NCBI GenBank assembly: GCA_015680685.1
Contig: MNCI01023527.1
Coordinates: 529,883-593,882 of the forward strand
Direction: 5' to 3'
DNA: 64,000 nucleotides
Source: Gnetum montanum
Taxonomy: Eukaryota > Streptophyta > Gnetopsida > Gnetales > Gnetaceae
In this document: piece by piece, positions 48,520 to 58,997 of the stretch
Layout: the number at the start of each line of letters is the position of its first letter
Numbering within the stretch: position 1 is the first letter of the stretch
Notes under the pieces: model-generated
What the model was told of the DNA's origin: nothing
The model's database searches: none
What the model saw: the letters and a program-made list of their open reading frames with translations, nothing else
Position numbers and translations under genes: made by a program

Positions 48520-48969
48520 CTATCCACTCTATACATTGTCCTAGGTGGCTTCTAGAATAGAGTGTGCACACGAAAGGCTAGGAAAAGTGTGTTGCTACTA
48601 CTATAATGACAACAAGTAGGTAGTTCCCATACATAAGTCAAGGGACAAGTAGATCTAGGACCCTCAACAGGGCCTCCCTCAACTTTAAAAACTCCCTCAT
48701 CTATGTTGGTAATGAAAGAAAGCATGTCTTTTGTAGACTCAGGCAACACTGTCTCAATGATATCACAAGCCAACTATTCACGTAAATGAGACCATATAAC
48801 CACACTAAAATTTTGCAAGATGAATGACAAAAATGAACCAAGACCGGGATGGAACCATATCACATGAGACCCAATGTGCATGTCATAGCGAGGTATGTCT
48901 GGTCCAAAGCGGCCAAACCATGCAAGTACACCAACGAGCTCAACCACAAGAAGAGAAGGTTTAGGTCCC
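48520..48969 (-). pseudogene. Copy E antisense exon 2: FCP1/HAD phosphatase-like
   Basis: 450-bp exon entered after TTGTATGTAG. GPKPSLLVVELVGVL sits where HAD/FCP1-like proteins have hhhDxNG[LV]L, so the nucleophile Asp is Glu here and the next key residue is Val. Next comes FHPGLGSFLSFILQNFSVVIWSHLRE, matching the RPG..EFL.F....F.VGVWSS signature of the plant FCP1/NIF-like group, and near the end KPPRTMYRVDR, matching NPPxT. Catalysis seems unlikely. A TAG follows WSHLRE. The intron 2 donor is GTATGC at 48519. Confidence 0.62.
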
Positions 48970-50404
48970 CTACATACAACCAAAACATTAGGTAAGTAAA
49001 GATTCTAACTGCTAACAATAGTATGAAATCACATAAATCAAAAATGCACATAAACAACATTCAAATCTACAACTTCACACCATGAGACAAGGACACCAAT
49101 ATTTATTCAATGTACTTAACGCTCGCTAGGGTACATTGGAATCTGCAGGCAATGTAAAATAATTACACAAGTGTGAAAACATGAACATTCATAGATTCAA
49201 CATAAACTTAGAAAAACATAGAAACATATTTAAATTATCTATCCTAGGAAAACAACAAACTGTGTAGATATAAAACCAACAAATAATAAACATCTTAGCA
49301 AACAATTTACATCTTCACATCTTAACAAAGAGGGGCCCAAACACTCATGCTGGGGCTAACCTCTATCACAATGCACACTATGTGCACATGCCCTACTATA
49401 ACCCACTCATGCTATAGCTTCCTGCGGAAACTCACGCTGCTTGTTCTTGGTACTCACGCTGGGGCCTCCTAGAAACTTACGTTGTGGTTTTCCCCTACCA
49501 CTCATGCTAGTTTTCCTACCTTGATACTCATGTTGGGATTTCCCCAGGAGCACACACTGAGCCCTGATCCTGTAGCTCACACTGCCCAAGAACCCTCCAC
49601 TCATCCTGCCCAAGGAATCCTATAGCTCATGCTACCCAAGAAGCCTTGGCCCTACAACAACGTGCCTTGCAACGACACACCTTGGGAAAGCTCACGCTGG
49701 CCTTCCTAGCCTACACTCATGCTAGCCTTTACTTCCTTGCATTCACGTTGCCTCCCTGCAATGCACTCACATTGACCCTCCCCCTCGTAGCTCACATTGG
49801 TAGTCACGCTACAGCCACCCTGGCACTCACACTACAACTTGCCCTGGGCACCCTGCAACACATGTACCTGCACATGCCCTACATAGTCCTTGGGCACTCA
49901 CGCCCAGCACTTTCCTATGCACTCACACCCTGCACATTCTTTCGGCAATCACTCCCTAAACCACTCATGTTGGCTTGCCCTGACCTTTCACTCACACTGG
50001 GCATCCTTGGAATACACGTTGGGGCATGCCTGAAAGCTCACATTGCACAAGGAACCCTACACTCACACTGCCCAGAAAGCCCTAGTAGTCATGCTACACT
50101 TGTCCCATATGCAAAAATGAAAACAACAAAAAAATTCTAACTTTCTCTTATTCGATCGCGTACTTCTTGAACCACTCATGCCCCAATCATGCCCTGAAAT
50201 ACTCACGCTAATGCCCCAAAAGACAACAACCAATAATGGCAAACCACAAATCCTGAAAACAAGTCTTGAATCCCTAAAAACAACCCAAAATCATGGCCAT
50301 AGAACTCACACTGCCCTAGCTAATGTTGTGAATGAAATACCAGAGAAAAACAAGAGGAAACAAATCTACTTATGCAGAGCTCCATCCCATGCTAGAATCC
50401 TAAC
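48970..50404 (-). repeat. Copy E antisense intron 1 filled with CTCACGCTG repeats
   Basis: 1435-bp first intron, the longest of the five copies. From about 49340 to 50200 the word ACTCACGCTG or a close variant occurs some 35-40 times at loose spacing of 20-35 bp. The same word makes up the palindromes of the E LTR. A 164-codon plus-strand frame here (49646-50140) is a by-product of the repeat. Confidence 0.7.
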
Positions 50405-50503
50405 TTGAGGGAGATGCTGGAATAGCTCTTTACTCTCCTCCATGAATGCCAGATTTTCTTGCCTCTTCCCTTTACCTTGGCTTTCTTTCACTTTGTCCTT
50501 CAT
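50405..50503 (-). pseudogene. Copy E antisense exon 1
   Basis: 99 bp, ATG at 50503, reading MKDKVKESQGKGKRQENLAF and ending with donor CAA|GTTAGG. It is basic like exon 1 of A and B (MAPKVRGKN..., MAQKREC...), but only weakly similar. Confidence 0.5.
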
Positions 50504-50608
50504 GGCTACCTTGTAACTCACGTTGTAGCTCATACTGATGCTGACGCTGCAGTCCAAACATCCAAGAATTCATGCTAGCACAAATGATACCCCTTCACCT
50601 CAAAATCC

Positions 50609-50615
50609 CTTTATA
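50609..50615 (-). promoter_or_regulatory. Copy E: antisense TATA box
   Basis: Minus-strand GGGGGTTATAAAGGG, with TATAAAG at 50615-50609, about 106 bp before the exon 1 ATG. It stands where B and C have TATAAATA. Confidence 0.5.
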
Positions 50616-51120
50616 ACCCCCATTTTCATTTCCAATTTAATTTAATTTATTTAATTATGTTTTATTTTTATTCAATTTACCATGTTAATGGTTAACTTTT
50701 ATTTTCATATTATTATTTACATTATCTTTATTATCTAGCATTCCTCATTATTTCATTCTTTGGACATAAGGCCAAAACATTAAAAGGAAAATATATAATA
50801 AAAAAAAGGGAAAGGAAAAAAGGTTAAGATCAATACAAATATATATATATATAAACATATAAGATACATAATGATGCACATAAAATCCATAAGACTTTAA
50901 AATCCTTTAAAGTTATGGTTTGCACAAAATTAACAATGCTGCATACATTCATTCAAAATGATGAAATGACATGAATATTATTGGCCTGGTAAAGCCTAGA
51001 AATGCCATGACTATCATTCCATAATTTTGTTAGTACATAGATTGATTATCCGATGCCTGTTTACATTTAACAACTCCTTCATCAAGCAGATGTCACTTAC
51101 TTCGCTCTTGGTTTAAATTG
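50616..51120. other. AT-rich spacer upstream of RT in copy E
   Basis: AT-rich, with an (AT)6-type run near 50842. No coding signal is seen. It acts as the divergent spacer between the antisense promoter and the RT acceptor. Confidence 0.45.
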
Positions 51121-51123
51121 GCA

Positions 51124-53404
51124 AGAACAAACACATGGACACCAAGAATATCCTCTCAACATTGTCTCTTAGTGGACTATACAGGGAGGTAAAAAGAGCA
51201 ATCAATCTAGAATCCTTGCATCTAGACCCATATGCTTATACTAACTTAATAGCTTCCACCCAGGAAATATCAGATTGGCCTAAAATTGTAACTAATATTT
51301 TAGATCTAGAGGTCGATAATATCACTGAAGATCCCCTTGTTGAAGTCTCCATTGCCACCTCTAATGGCGAAGCTAGAATATTGAAATTAGGTGCCCTATT
51401 GGACTCACAACTTGTCAGTGACATCACTTGAATACTAAAAGATAATATAAAAGCATTCGCATGGTCATATACCGATATGCCAGGATTAAACCCCTGAATC
51501 GTCCAACACAACATCATTCTTGATGGAAAAATCAAACCAGTGAAGCAAAAGGCATGAAACGTTAGACCTGAGGTGGCGTTAGCAATCCATGTTGAAATCA
51601 CAAAACTCTACCAAGCCAGTTTCATCCATGCTATTGACTATTCTAACTAGGTATCAAGCATTTTCATAGTTCCTAAGAAGAATGGTAGTATACACATATG
51701 CATTGACTTCCGTGATTTCAACATAGCCACTATAAAGGATGACTTCCCACTGCCTAGCATCAATCAACTTATTGACAAAAATGTAGGGCATGCACTCTTA
51801 TCCTTTATGGATGGATTTTTAGGATACAATCAAATAAGAATCAACCCGGAACATCAACTCAGAACAACCTTTATGATGCCTTAGGGCACATTCTGTTATA
51901 CGATGATGTCATTTGGTCTTAAAAATGTAGGTGCTATATATCAACAAGCAATGACATATATATTTAGTGATTACATGATCAATTTGCTCAATGATTACAT
52001 TGACAACATTGTAGTTAAATCGAAAACAATCGAACAAGATGCAAAAGATCTAGACCTAGTGCTTAAGCGTTTTCTCAAATATGACCTTAGGATGAACCCA
52101 AAGAAGTTTGTCTTTGGTGCCAAAATCAGCAAAATTCTTGGCTTTGTAGTCTCTGAAACAGGGATACGAGTAGACCTTGATAAGGTTAAGGAAATAATTA
52201 ACATGCAACCACCAAAAAACCTTACCGAACTATGTGGTCTCCAAGGTAGACTGTAATTCATACGACTCTTTATTGAAAGATTGATAGATAAGTTGAGACC
52301 CATGCAACACCTATTACAAAAGAATGTGCATTTCCAATGGACTCAACAATGCTAAGAAGCATTCGAGCACATAAAGCAAGAGCTGGCTAAATTGCTGACC
52401 ATTTATCCCCCACAGAGTGATAAACCTTTCTACATCTACCTTGCAGCTTCTAATTCTTCCATTGAATCAATGCTTTGTCAAAAATGTAAAGATAGAGTTG
52501 AGACCCCTGTATATTACCTAAGCCATGCTTTGATTGCCTACGAACAATGATACAATGACATAGAGAAATCATGCCTTGCCCTCGTCTTCTCCTTGAAGAA
52601 GTGGTGGCATTATCTCTTCCATAATCAAGTTTACATCATTTGCAAGAATAATGTACTCCACGCCATCACTAACAACATCTATGAGTCAAGTGGGATAGCT
52701 AGGTGGAAAGTGATAATCATAGAGTTTGACTTACACTATGTTGCTCAATCTTCCACAAAAGGTCAACCAATAGTCACATAATTAACCTTCTCACCAACAC
52801 ATGATCAAGCAATGATTAAGTCTAAATTCCCTTATGAGAATGTTAATAGTATAGACATTGTGCCTGATCACTATGAGGCGATCCTTTATTTTGATGGAGC
52901 TTCAACTTCCCTACGAGGAAGTGTTGTGGACATTTTAACATACCCCTCTAGAGAAATCCAACCCTTCGCATATTGATTAAACTTTCCCTATACTAATAAT
53001 GTGGCAAAATACAAAGGTCTCCTTAGAGGTCTTCAATCAGCATTGACTTCGAGATTCACACATCTTGTACTTCGAGGTGATTCACAATTTGTCATTAATT
53101 AAGTCACAGAAATTTATGCATGTAAAGCTCTCAATTTGCAATCATATTATGATTTGACTAAACATCTACTGAGGCAATTAGTAGAAGTGGATATACAACA
53201 TTTTCCGAGAAGCAAAAACACCATTGCCGATGCACTTGCTACGCTAGCTCTAAACATGACACCTAAAATGTTCCATGCGTTGCCTAGCTCTATAACAAAT
53301 TGGGCCGAACCTATAACCGATGCTCTCGATGAAATACCTATAGCATCTATTAGCACAACACACGCAATAGAATGGCATGATGACATAAAAGAGTACCTTC
53401 TATG
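51124..53404 (+). pseudogene. pol: Copy E: RT, RNase H and second RNase H
   Basis: Starts after acceptor-like TTAAATTGGCAAG. The whole 2.3 kb stays in one frame (from ATG 51135); damage is almost only point stops. RT blocks: FAWSYTDMPGLNP, IHICIDFRDFN, HALLSFMDGFLGYNQIRIN, CYTMMSFGLKNVGAIYQQ, NDYIDNIVVKS (YIDN, second Asp changed to Asn). RNase H at about 52330-52800 (FYIYLAASN, then YYLSHALIAYEQ). Archaeal-type RNase H at about 52885-53250 (ILYFDGAST, NVAKYKGLLRGL, LVLRGDSQFVIN), with its main acidic residues kept. NTIADALATLALN follows as a linker. Confidence 0.9.
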
Positions 53405-53818
53405 AGGTGAACCTCCACAACATTTGAAAAATGCTCAAAAAGGCACCGTGCGAAAATGCTCTTGGCAGTATGCATTAATAGGAGACACCTTGTGTCGCAA
53501 ATCCTATGAAGGCATCTTGTTGATGTGAGTTAGTAGTATCGATGTTCAAATGATTTTAGAACAAGTCCAAAAAGGACTTTGTGGAGGGGTACATAGCACC
53601 CAAAGAAATGGCAACTAAGATTAGGTGCTTGGGCTACTACTGGCCACACATAGAGTATGATTGCTTCTCCATGGTTAGGACATGTGACATTTGCTAAAGG
53701 CATGGTAACCTAATACATGTGCCACCTAATGAATTGCACACAACAAAAATCAAATGGCCATTCCAAAGATAAGGATTAGACTTAATTGGATCGATAATGC
53801 CATCATCCTCTGTAGGAC
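53405..53818 (+). pseudogene. pol: Copy E: integrase, N-terminal part before insertion F
   Basis: Zinc-finger part: ALIGDTLCRKSYEGILL, a frameshift near 53585, ATKIRCLGYYWPHIEYDC, CDIC, then GLDLIGSI with the first catalytic Asp. Broken at 53818 by insertion F. Confidence 0.85.
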
Positions 53819-54086
53819 TGTTGGTACATTTGGCCATTACATGGAATAGGGAATATTTTGTTCAAAATTAGCACAATCCCTGGTTGTAAATTTGCAGTTT
53901 AGTATTGTGAGTTGATGGGAAGCAAGCCAATGATAAATAATCCTAAGCCTTCTTGGAAAGTAGAACTAAAATGTCAAGTTATCTTCTTGAGTGAAGATCG
54001 GAATAAAAACTAAGGGGATTATTTACTACGAAAGAGCATACTCCCTGTTAATATAGATAACACCGTGGATAATGCATTATTGAAAA

Positions 54087-54780
54087 TCAGCTAAGTGAAG
54101 GACCTAACAACTGAACATGTAAAATTATCAAAGGATGGTTCCCTAATGCAGCAGTAGCAATGACAAAAGTGGAAACGAAACGCGGCGGTGGAGGAAGACA
54201 GGGTTGGGCCTTTGTTGCGCTCACGATTACTACCTCTGCCATCGTGTTGATTTGGCCGCGAGAGGTGCAGGTTACAGCGGAACAGACAGAGGTGACCAAA
54301 ACATGATGTGGGCTGCGTACGATCGAAGGAAGATCGGCCACCATCGTGATCGAAAGAAAATCCAGGGCCACTGCGACCAACACTACGGGCATCACGAGGA
54401 CCGTAGCCACTGTGAGCACCATCACACATGTCACGTATGAGACCTGGAAAGCCGTGATCAAACCCTGAAGAATCTGCAATAGATGGAAACCCAGAAAACC
54501 TGGATTGGTGCCTTGAAACCCTTGACGAGGAGCACCAATGCTAAAAACCATCTTGCAACCACCATTGTTACTACCGTCATCGTTGCATTTGCCGCGGGTG
54601 CCGCTGCTCAAACCGATTTGGCCTTTGCCAATGAAGTTGTTGCCTATTTGTGTGCCGATCTGAGTGCAGGACGTCATGACTGGAGGACGATCAAAACTTG
54701 CAGGGCATTTTCAAGAACCAGAGGTTACAACAATTACAGACCCGTACGAAACACACGTCGGCTGATTCTTCTCCTGTGGT
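54087..54780 (-). other. GC-richer, coding-like segment in insertion F
   Basis: This stretch has clearly higher GC than its surroundings. On the minus strand it holds a 196-codon frame (54677-54087) and an overlapping Gly/Ser/Arg-rich frame (54429-54091, SVGRSGPGFSFDHDGGRSSF). Switching between the two frames gives a continuous low-complexity Gly/Phe/Asp-rich text. It may be a captured host gene piece or a decayed gag; I do not recognise it. Confidence 0.35.
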
Positions 54781-54985
54781 GGTAGTTGCTGGTAATGATT
54801 TTTGGCTAGAGAAGATATTTTAAATTAGTTGTAGGATCAGTGGCTTCGCCTTCAAGCTCATATTTCGGGTCATTCTGAATTTTAATTACAATTATCGAGG
54901 ATGCAAAAATGAAATCAACTACCGCTACCACCAATAAGGTGGAGATTATATTATATTTTTATGATAAAATCTTAGAGCTTAGTGA

Positions 54986-55121
54986 CACTTAGAATTTAAA
55001 ATTTAAATTAAATTAAAATACACTTAGAATTTAAAATTTAAATTAAATTAAATTAGACTTAGAATTTCAAATTTAAATTAAATTAGATTAAATTAGGTTA
55101 GGGATTTTAGATTTATTTAAA
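54986..55121. repeat. 35-bp AT-rich tandem repeat
   Basis: Three to four units of CACTTAGAATTTAAAATTTA... with period 35-36, running into the assembly gap. The repeat probably caused the gap. Confidence 0.8.
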
Positions 55122-55366
55122 NNNNNNNNNNNNNNNNNNNNNNNNNNNNNNNNNNNNNNNNNNNNNNNNNNNNNNNNNNNNNNNNNNNNNNNNNNNNNNN
55201 NNNNNNNNNNNNNNNNNNNNNNNNNNNNNNNNNNNNNNNNNNNNNNNNNNNNNNNNNNNNNNNNNNNNNNNNNNNNNNNNNNNNNNNNNNNNNNNNNNNN
55301 NNNNNNNNNNNNNNNNNNNNNNNNNNNNNNNNNNNNNNNNNNNNNNNNNNNNNNNNNNNNNNNNNN
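55122..55366. other. Assembly gap (245 N)
   Basis: A run of N. A frame reported across it would be an artefact. Confidence 0.99.
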
Positions 55367-56650
55367 CTCCTAATTGTTTGGCCAAGTTACTTGGGAGAGA
55401 AGTTAGGTGAGATACTTTTAAATATGTAACTTCCCTACCTACCTTGGAACCCTATAAAAAGGCTTCAGGGGGGAGCAAGAAGGGATATGGGGTCTCACAC
55501 ATCACACTTGGGATCAAAGAAGATTTGTAAAGACGATTGCTTGTAAGATGGCTTGCTAGAATAAAGATTTCAGCCTCTTTGTCATGGTCCTGTGAGTTAT
55601 GTATTTTATTTTTTGTTTTGTTTAAATTGTTTAGCTAGTGGTTTAGATAGTATCATCCTTGGCAAGTAATTTTGGGATTTTTAGATTGCTCTTACTATTC
55701 TTGTTGGCCAATAGAAATTTCTATTAAAATTTTGTCATAGAAGCACTTATGTTTAAAAGCCTTAAGAGCATTTTAGTAGTAAATTTCATTATTGTGCAAC
55801 GTGTGGGGACTGTTATTGGGATTGTTGTAAGAGAGCCTTTGTTTGTACTCATGTCGTTGAACAATTCAGTAGTCGAGAGGGTTCAAAAAATCTTTGGTAT
55901 TTTGATAGGACCAGAATAGCTTCTTTTTATCTTTAAAGTGAATTCTCGTGGTTTTTCAATCAGAAATTGTCAAGTCTTTTAAATGTTCAGTTTGAATGCG
56001 ATTGTTGACATCTATTATCTAGTCAAAATGGAGTCTCGTACGTGGTAGTTTATGCAGCAATTTTTGATAGCATAATAGGATTGTCTTGAAGATATTGCTT
56101 GTTTGAGCCTTGGAAGTTTGAACAATTCGTAGATATTGAATTTGGGATAGCTTTATTGCGAAGTGTTTACTCATGTCATTTTACCTTGTTTAAATATTTG
56201 AGGTCTTCACAAATCTGCTTTCTTTTCTTTTCTGCTTATTTCCATTGAATCTTGCTCTATTTCTAGTTTTCTTGTGGAACTATCTATTTCTCTGGGGAAA
56301 ATTAGAAGTAGATTGCGGAGTTGTGATCAAATGTTTTTGCAAAATTTTATTTGTTACAAGTAGGTATTATAAGGACCGCATAGACTAGGCAATTGAACAA
56401 AATAGGAAATTTTCAAGAACTCACAGTACTTGGCAAAGTTGGCTAAATCTCTTTAAAGTAAGTCATTTGTAGTTTACACACAACGCAATTGTTACATTTC
56501 TCACAACCGCATGCCGCAACAGCACACACACATACTCACATTAACTACTGAGTTTATTTGGAGGTACCTGGACCTTGGTGTTGCCATAGATCAGCAGGCA
56601 CCTAAATCATGTTTGAGGACACTCGTTGGCGGTCGCGTCCCAAACGGTCA
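55367..56650 (+). other. Right part of insertion F, LTR-like
   Basis: TATAAAAAGG at 55453, a transcript-like stretch and AATAAAG at 55562, then AT-rich non-coding DNA to the right terminus. The order suggests U3, R and U5, but without the partner LTR this is unproved. Confidence 0.4.
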
Positions 56651-56661
56651 CCAACAAGGAC

Positions 56662-57455
56662 ATAGCTTCATTATCACTTCAACTAAATACTTTACAAAAT
56701 GGGTAGAAGCTATTACCCTTAGGAAGACCACTTCTAAACATGTTTTCACTTTCATAATAGAAAACATCATGACTCATTTTGGTATTCCGATGACCATCAT
56801 TACTGACAATGGGCCATAGTTCATCAGTGCAAATACTAAAAGCTTCTGTGAGAGCCTGGGTATTAAACATGCATTCTCATCACCTTACTACCCATAGAGA
56901 AATGGTCAAGCAGAGGCTACAAACAAAACTATCATCATGTTACTCAAAACGATGTTAAATCAAAGCAAGAGGTGATGGCATGAACAACTAGTCTACGCAT
57001 TATGAGCATACAGAATGACACATCAAACATCTATAGGTAAAACTCCATATAGTCTTGTATACGGATCTAAGGTAGTCTTACATTTCGAGTTACAAGTTTT
57101 CTCATTGCGAATAGCTCTCTCAGGCCTCCTCGATGAAAGGAAAAGCAATGAACTGTGCATTGCTGACCTTGACTCAGTGGAAGAGGAACATGTACGAACA
57201 CTTTATCAGATCGAGTGGTACCAGAAACAACAGTGGCAATGACACAAAAATGATCTACATCAACGGCCAATTAAAGAAGGAGACCTAGTCCTTAAGGCCA
57301 TTCATGAACATCCAGATAAATTCTTAGCTAATTGGGAAGGACCTTACTTAGTAACTAGGGCGTATAATAATGGACCAGTCAAACTTACTGACATGGACGG
57401 GAATGATATCACTAATCCTACAAATCATCTGTACTTGAAATGGTACTATGTCTGA
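56662..57455 (+). pseudogene. pol: Copy E: integrase, C-terminal part after insertion F
   Basis: Resumes HSFIITSTKYFTKWVEAI, then IITDNGP (second Asp kept) and NGQAEATNK (Glu kept). With GLDLIGSI upstream the DDE triad is complete. The end reads KEGDLVLKAIHEH, LANWEGPYLV, NPTNHLYLKWYYV and TGA at 57453-57455. Stops are mostly TAG. Confidence 0.87.
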
Positions 57456-57476
57456 TCAAACTAAGGTACATAACGG

Positions 57477-57880
57477 TCCTGGAATCATGACCTAAAACTG
57501 ATACCATAGAATGGTCCTGGCATCACAACCTAAAATTGATACCATAGAATAGTCCTAGCATCATGACCTAAAACTAATACCATAGAATGATCCTGGGGCT
57601 ATGACTTGAAACTGGCATCACAGAGTATCCTGGAGTCATGACAATAAACTGACACCATAGAGCTCTGTTCGGCATGACATTAAATTACCACATTCTTTCA
57701 CCATGATGTAAAACTAGCATCTAGAGTCTACTAAGATTATAAACTAGTCTGCCTCTTCATATTCTGATACAACTATAAACTAGCAATGCACCATCCACTA
57801 CAATGCTAAACTAACACCGTCCAAAGGGTTATGACATGAAACTAACCTGCAAAAGTTCCCTAAGACTATAAACTAGTGAC
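57477..57880 (+). repeat. Copy E: 38-bp tandem repeat after integrase
   Basis: Five units of 38 bp, TCCTGGCATCATGACCTAAA..., at 57477-57665, followed by looser GACTATAAACTAG units to 57880. It is the tidiest example of the post-integrase repeat. Confidence 0.8.
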
Positions 57881-58997
57881 ATCATTGATGACCAAGCAAT
57901 ACTTCAAAAGATATGTTGTTGCAATTGGTTGTATGTGTTCCACAAAGACTTGCTGCATAATTAGTCCCACGGACCCAGATAAAGTTGATGTTATTCATGA
58001 TTCTGTCTACTTTAGAATTGCACACGGTGGCTCCATCTCCTTGGTTGTATTCAAGTTTAAAGTTTTTAGTTAACTGAATCATTTTTTATTTTTTCTTGTC
58101 TTCTTGGAGTTTTGTTTGTAGGATGACACTCCTAAGGTGTTCACGCACTGATGCACTTCATCATGATGATGAAGTATCATATTCTTCCTGATGCACATAA
58201 CTAGGTTAATCAATCCATTCATAAGTACATTCCTGACTCCTAATAAACTTCCTATTCCCCATCATGTTCCCCTTATCCTATTCAGTTACACCCCCTTGAT
58301 ACATTCTACTCATCCCAAAATTCTTAAAACACTATTACACACTATGATTCTCTAAGCAGTTGCAATGCAAAACACAGTACATGGTACATGATACAAATGA
58401 AAATGCATGAGCACTAATATAGAACTAAAAGCAAGCTCTTCCAAAAAGAACAAAAATAAAAAGAAAATAAAAACAAAAAAAACAAAAAGAATAAAAATAT
58501 CAAAGAGAAAAATGCATGGAAAAGGTCTTCATGACCCCGTTAACATCATAGACCAAAGACCATTAGCTCTTCTCATACAAGCCCCAGGTGGGAAGGCAAT
58601 TATCTTAGAAAAAAATAGTTACACTCATGTCTCAAATGATCATGTTGCATATCATTGTGTGGATTTGGCTATTTACAATGGGCTCTCATAAACACTCTAG
58701 AAGAGTCACGTTTCTCCAAAGAATGCACCTCCTATGACTTGGTTCTGAGTCTACTGAAAATTAGCTACTGACAAGAACTAAAGATATGGCTTGTTCATGT
58801 GAGATCATTCCTCTTCTACAATTCCAATAGCAATTATAACCATTGATCAACTCTTGATTTTTCTAGTTACAACTCATCCCCTTGCATCTTGAACTGCATT
58901 TCCCCAATCCCATGTACTTCTAAATATAGTGTGATGACATCTAGCCAGGGGCTGATGGATAATGCTTGGTACTTGCTTGTTCATGGTGTTTTGTACT
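57881..58997 (+). other. Copy E: 3' untranslated region
   Basis: Contains the acceptor-like TTTTGTTTGTAG ending at 58121. A Lys-rich frame at 58407-58691 is low-complexity AAAAAC/G text and not conserved in B or C. No gene is seen. Confidence 0.5.

Larger units (their letters stand above)
45227..50503 (-). pseudogene. Copy E: seven-exon antisense gene (about 1000 codons)
   Basis: Most complete copy, read on the minus strand. Exon 1 is 50503-50405, exon 2 48969-48520, exon 3 48435-48164, exon 4 48065-47019, exon 5 from 46918 to about 46630, exon 6 from 46229 to about 45430, exon 7 45307-45227. Introns 1-4 and 6 have GT-AG type ends seen also in other copies; the exon 5 and 6 donors are approximate. 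In order the product has a short basic N-terminus, an FCP1/HAD-like region, a large domain with DLEEWLG and AFPKSLSQ, an acidic segment, a coiled-coil region and an acidic tail. Stops occur in exons 4 and 6. It lies wholly between protease and RT, on the opposite strand. Its role in the element is unknown; candidates are regulation of transcription or an accessory protein. Confidence 0.62.
53819..56656. mobile_element. Insertion F: LTR-type element inside copy E integrase
   Basis: Begins TGTTGGTACATTTGG and ends GTCACCAACA, so the ends are a TGTTGGT/ACCAACA inverted repeat. It is flanked by perfect AGGAC duplications (53814-53818, 56657-56661), and removing it and one AGGAC restores the integrase text. 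A promoter-like CCCTATAAAAAGG (55450) and AATAAAG (55562) look like LTR parts. No pol frame is seen and the 245-base gap hides the middle. It could be a large solo LTR or a non-autonomous LTR element; the ends resemble those of many Ty1/copia elements. Confidence 0.75.

Noticed and set aside
49646-50140. 164-codon plus-strand frame
   Set aside because: Composed of translated CTCACGCTG repeats, with no counterpart in other copies.
49340-50200. CRISPR array or satellite
   Set aside because: The repeated word is short and degenerate, spacing is irregular and the DNA is plant-type; it is intron filler of the antisense gene.
45227-50503. Antisense frames as mere shadows of gag-pol
   Set aside because: They lie between PR and RT, where there is no sense coding region, and they share exon sizes, splice sites and protein blocks between copies.
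45227-50503. Envelope-like gene
   Set aside because: Env-like genes lie after integrase on the sense strand; here the gene is upstream of RT, antisense, spliced, and shows no signal peptide or transmembrane pattern.
54204-54785. Plus-strand frames in insertion F
   Set aside because: Cys/His content looked zinc-finger-like, but spacing fits no known finger, and the minus strand is the better coding candidate.
55113-55385. Minus-strand frame over the gap
   Set aside because: It is made of N bases.
58407-58691. Lys-rich plus-strand frame in the E 3' region
   Set aside because: Low-complexity A-rich DNA; no match in B or C.
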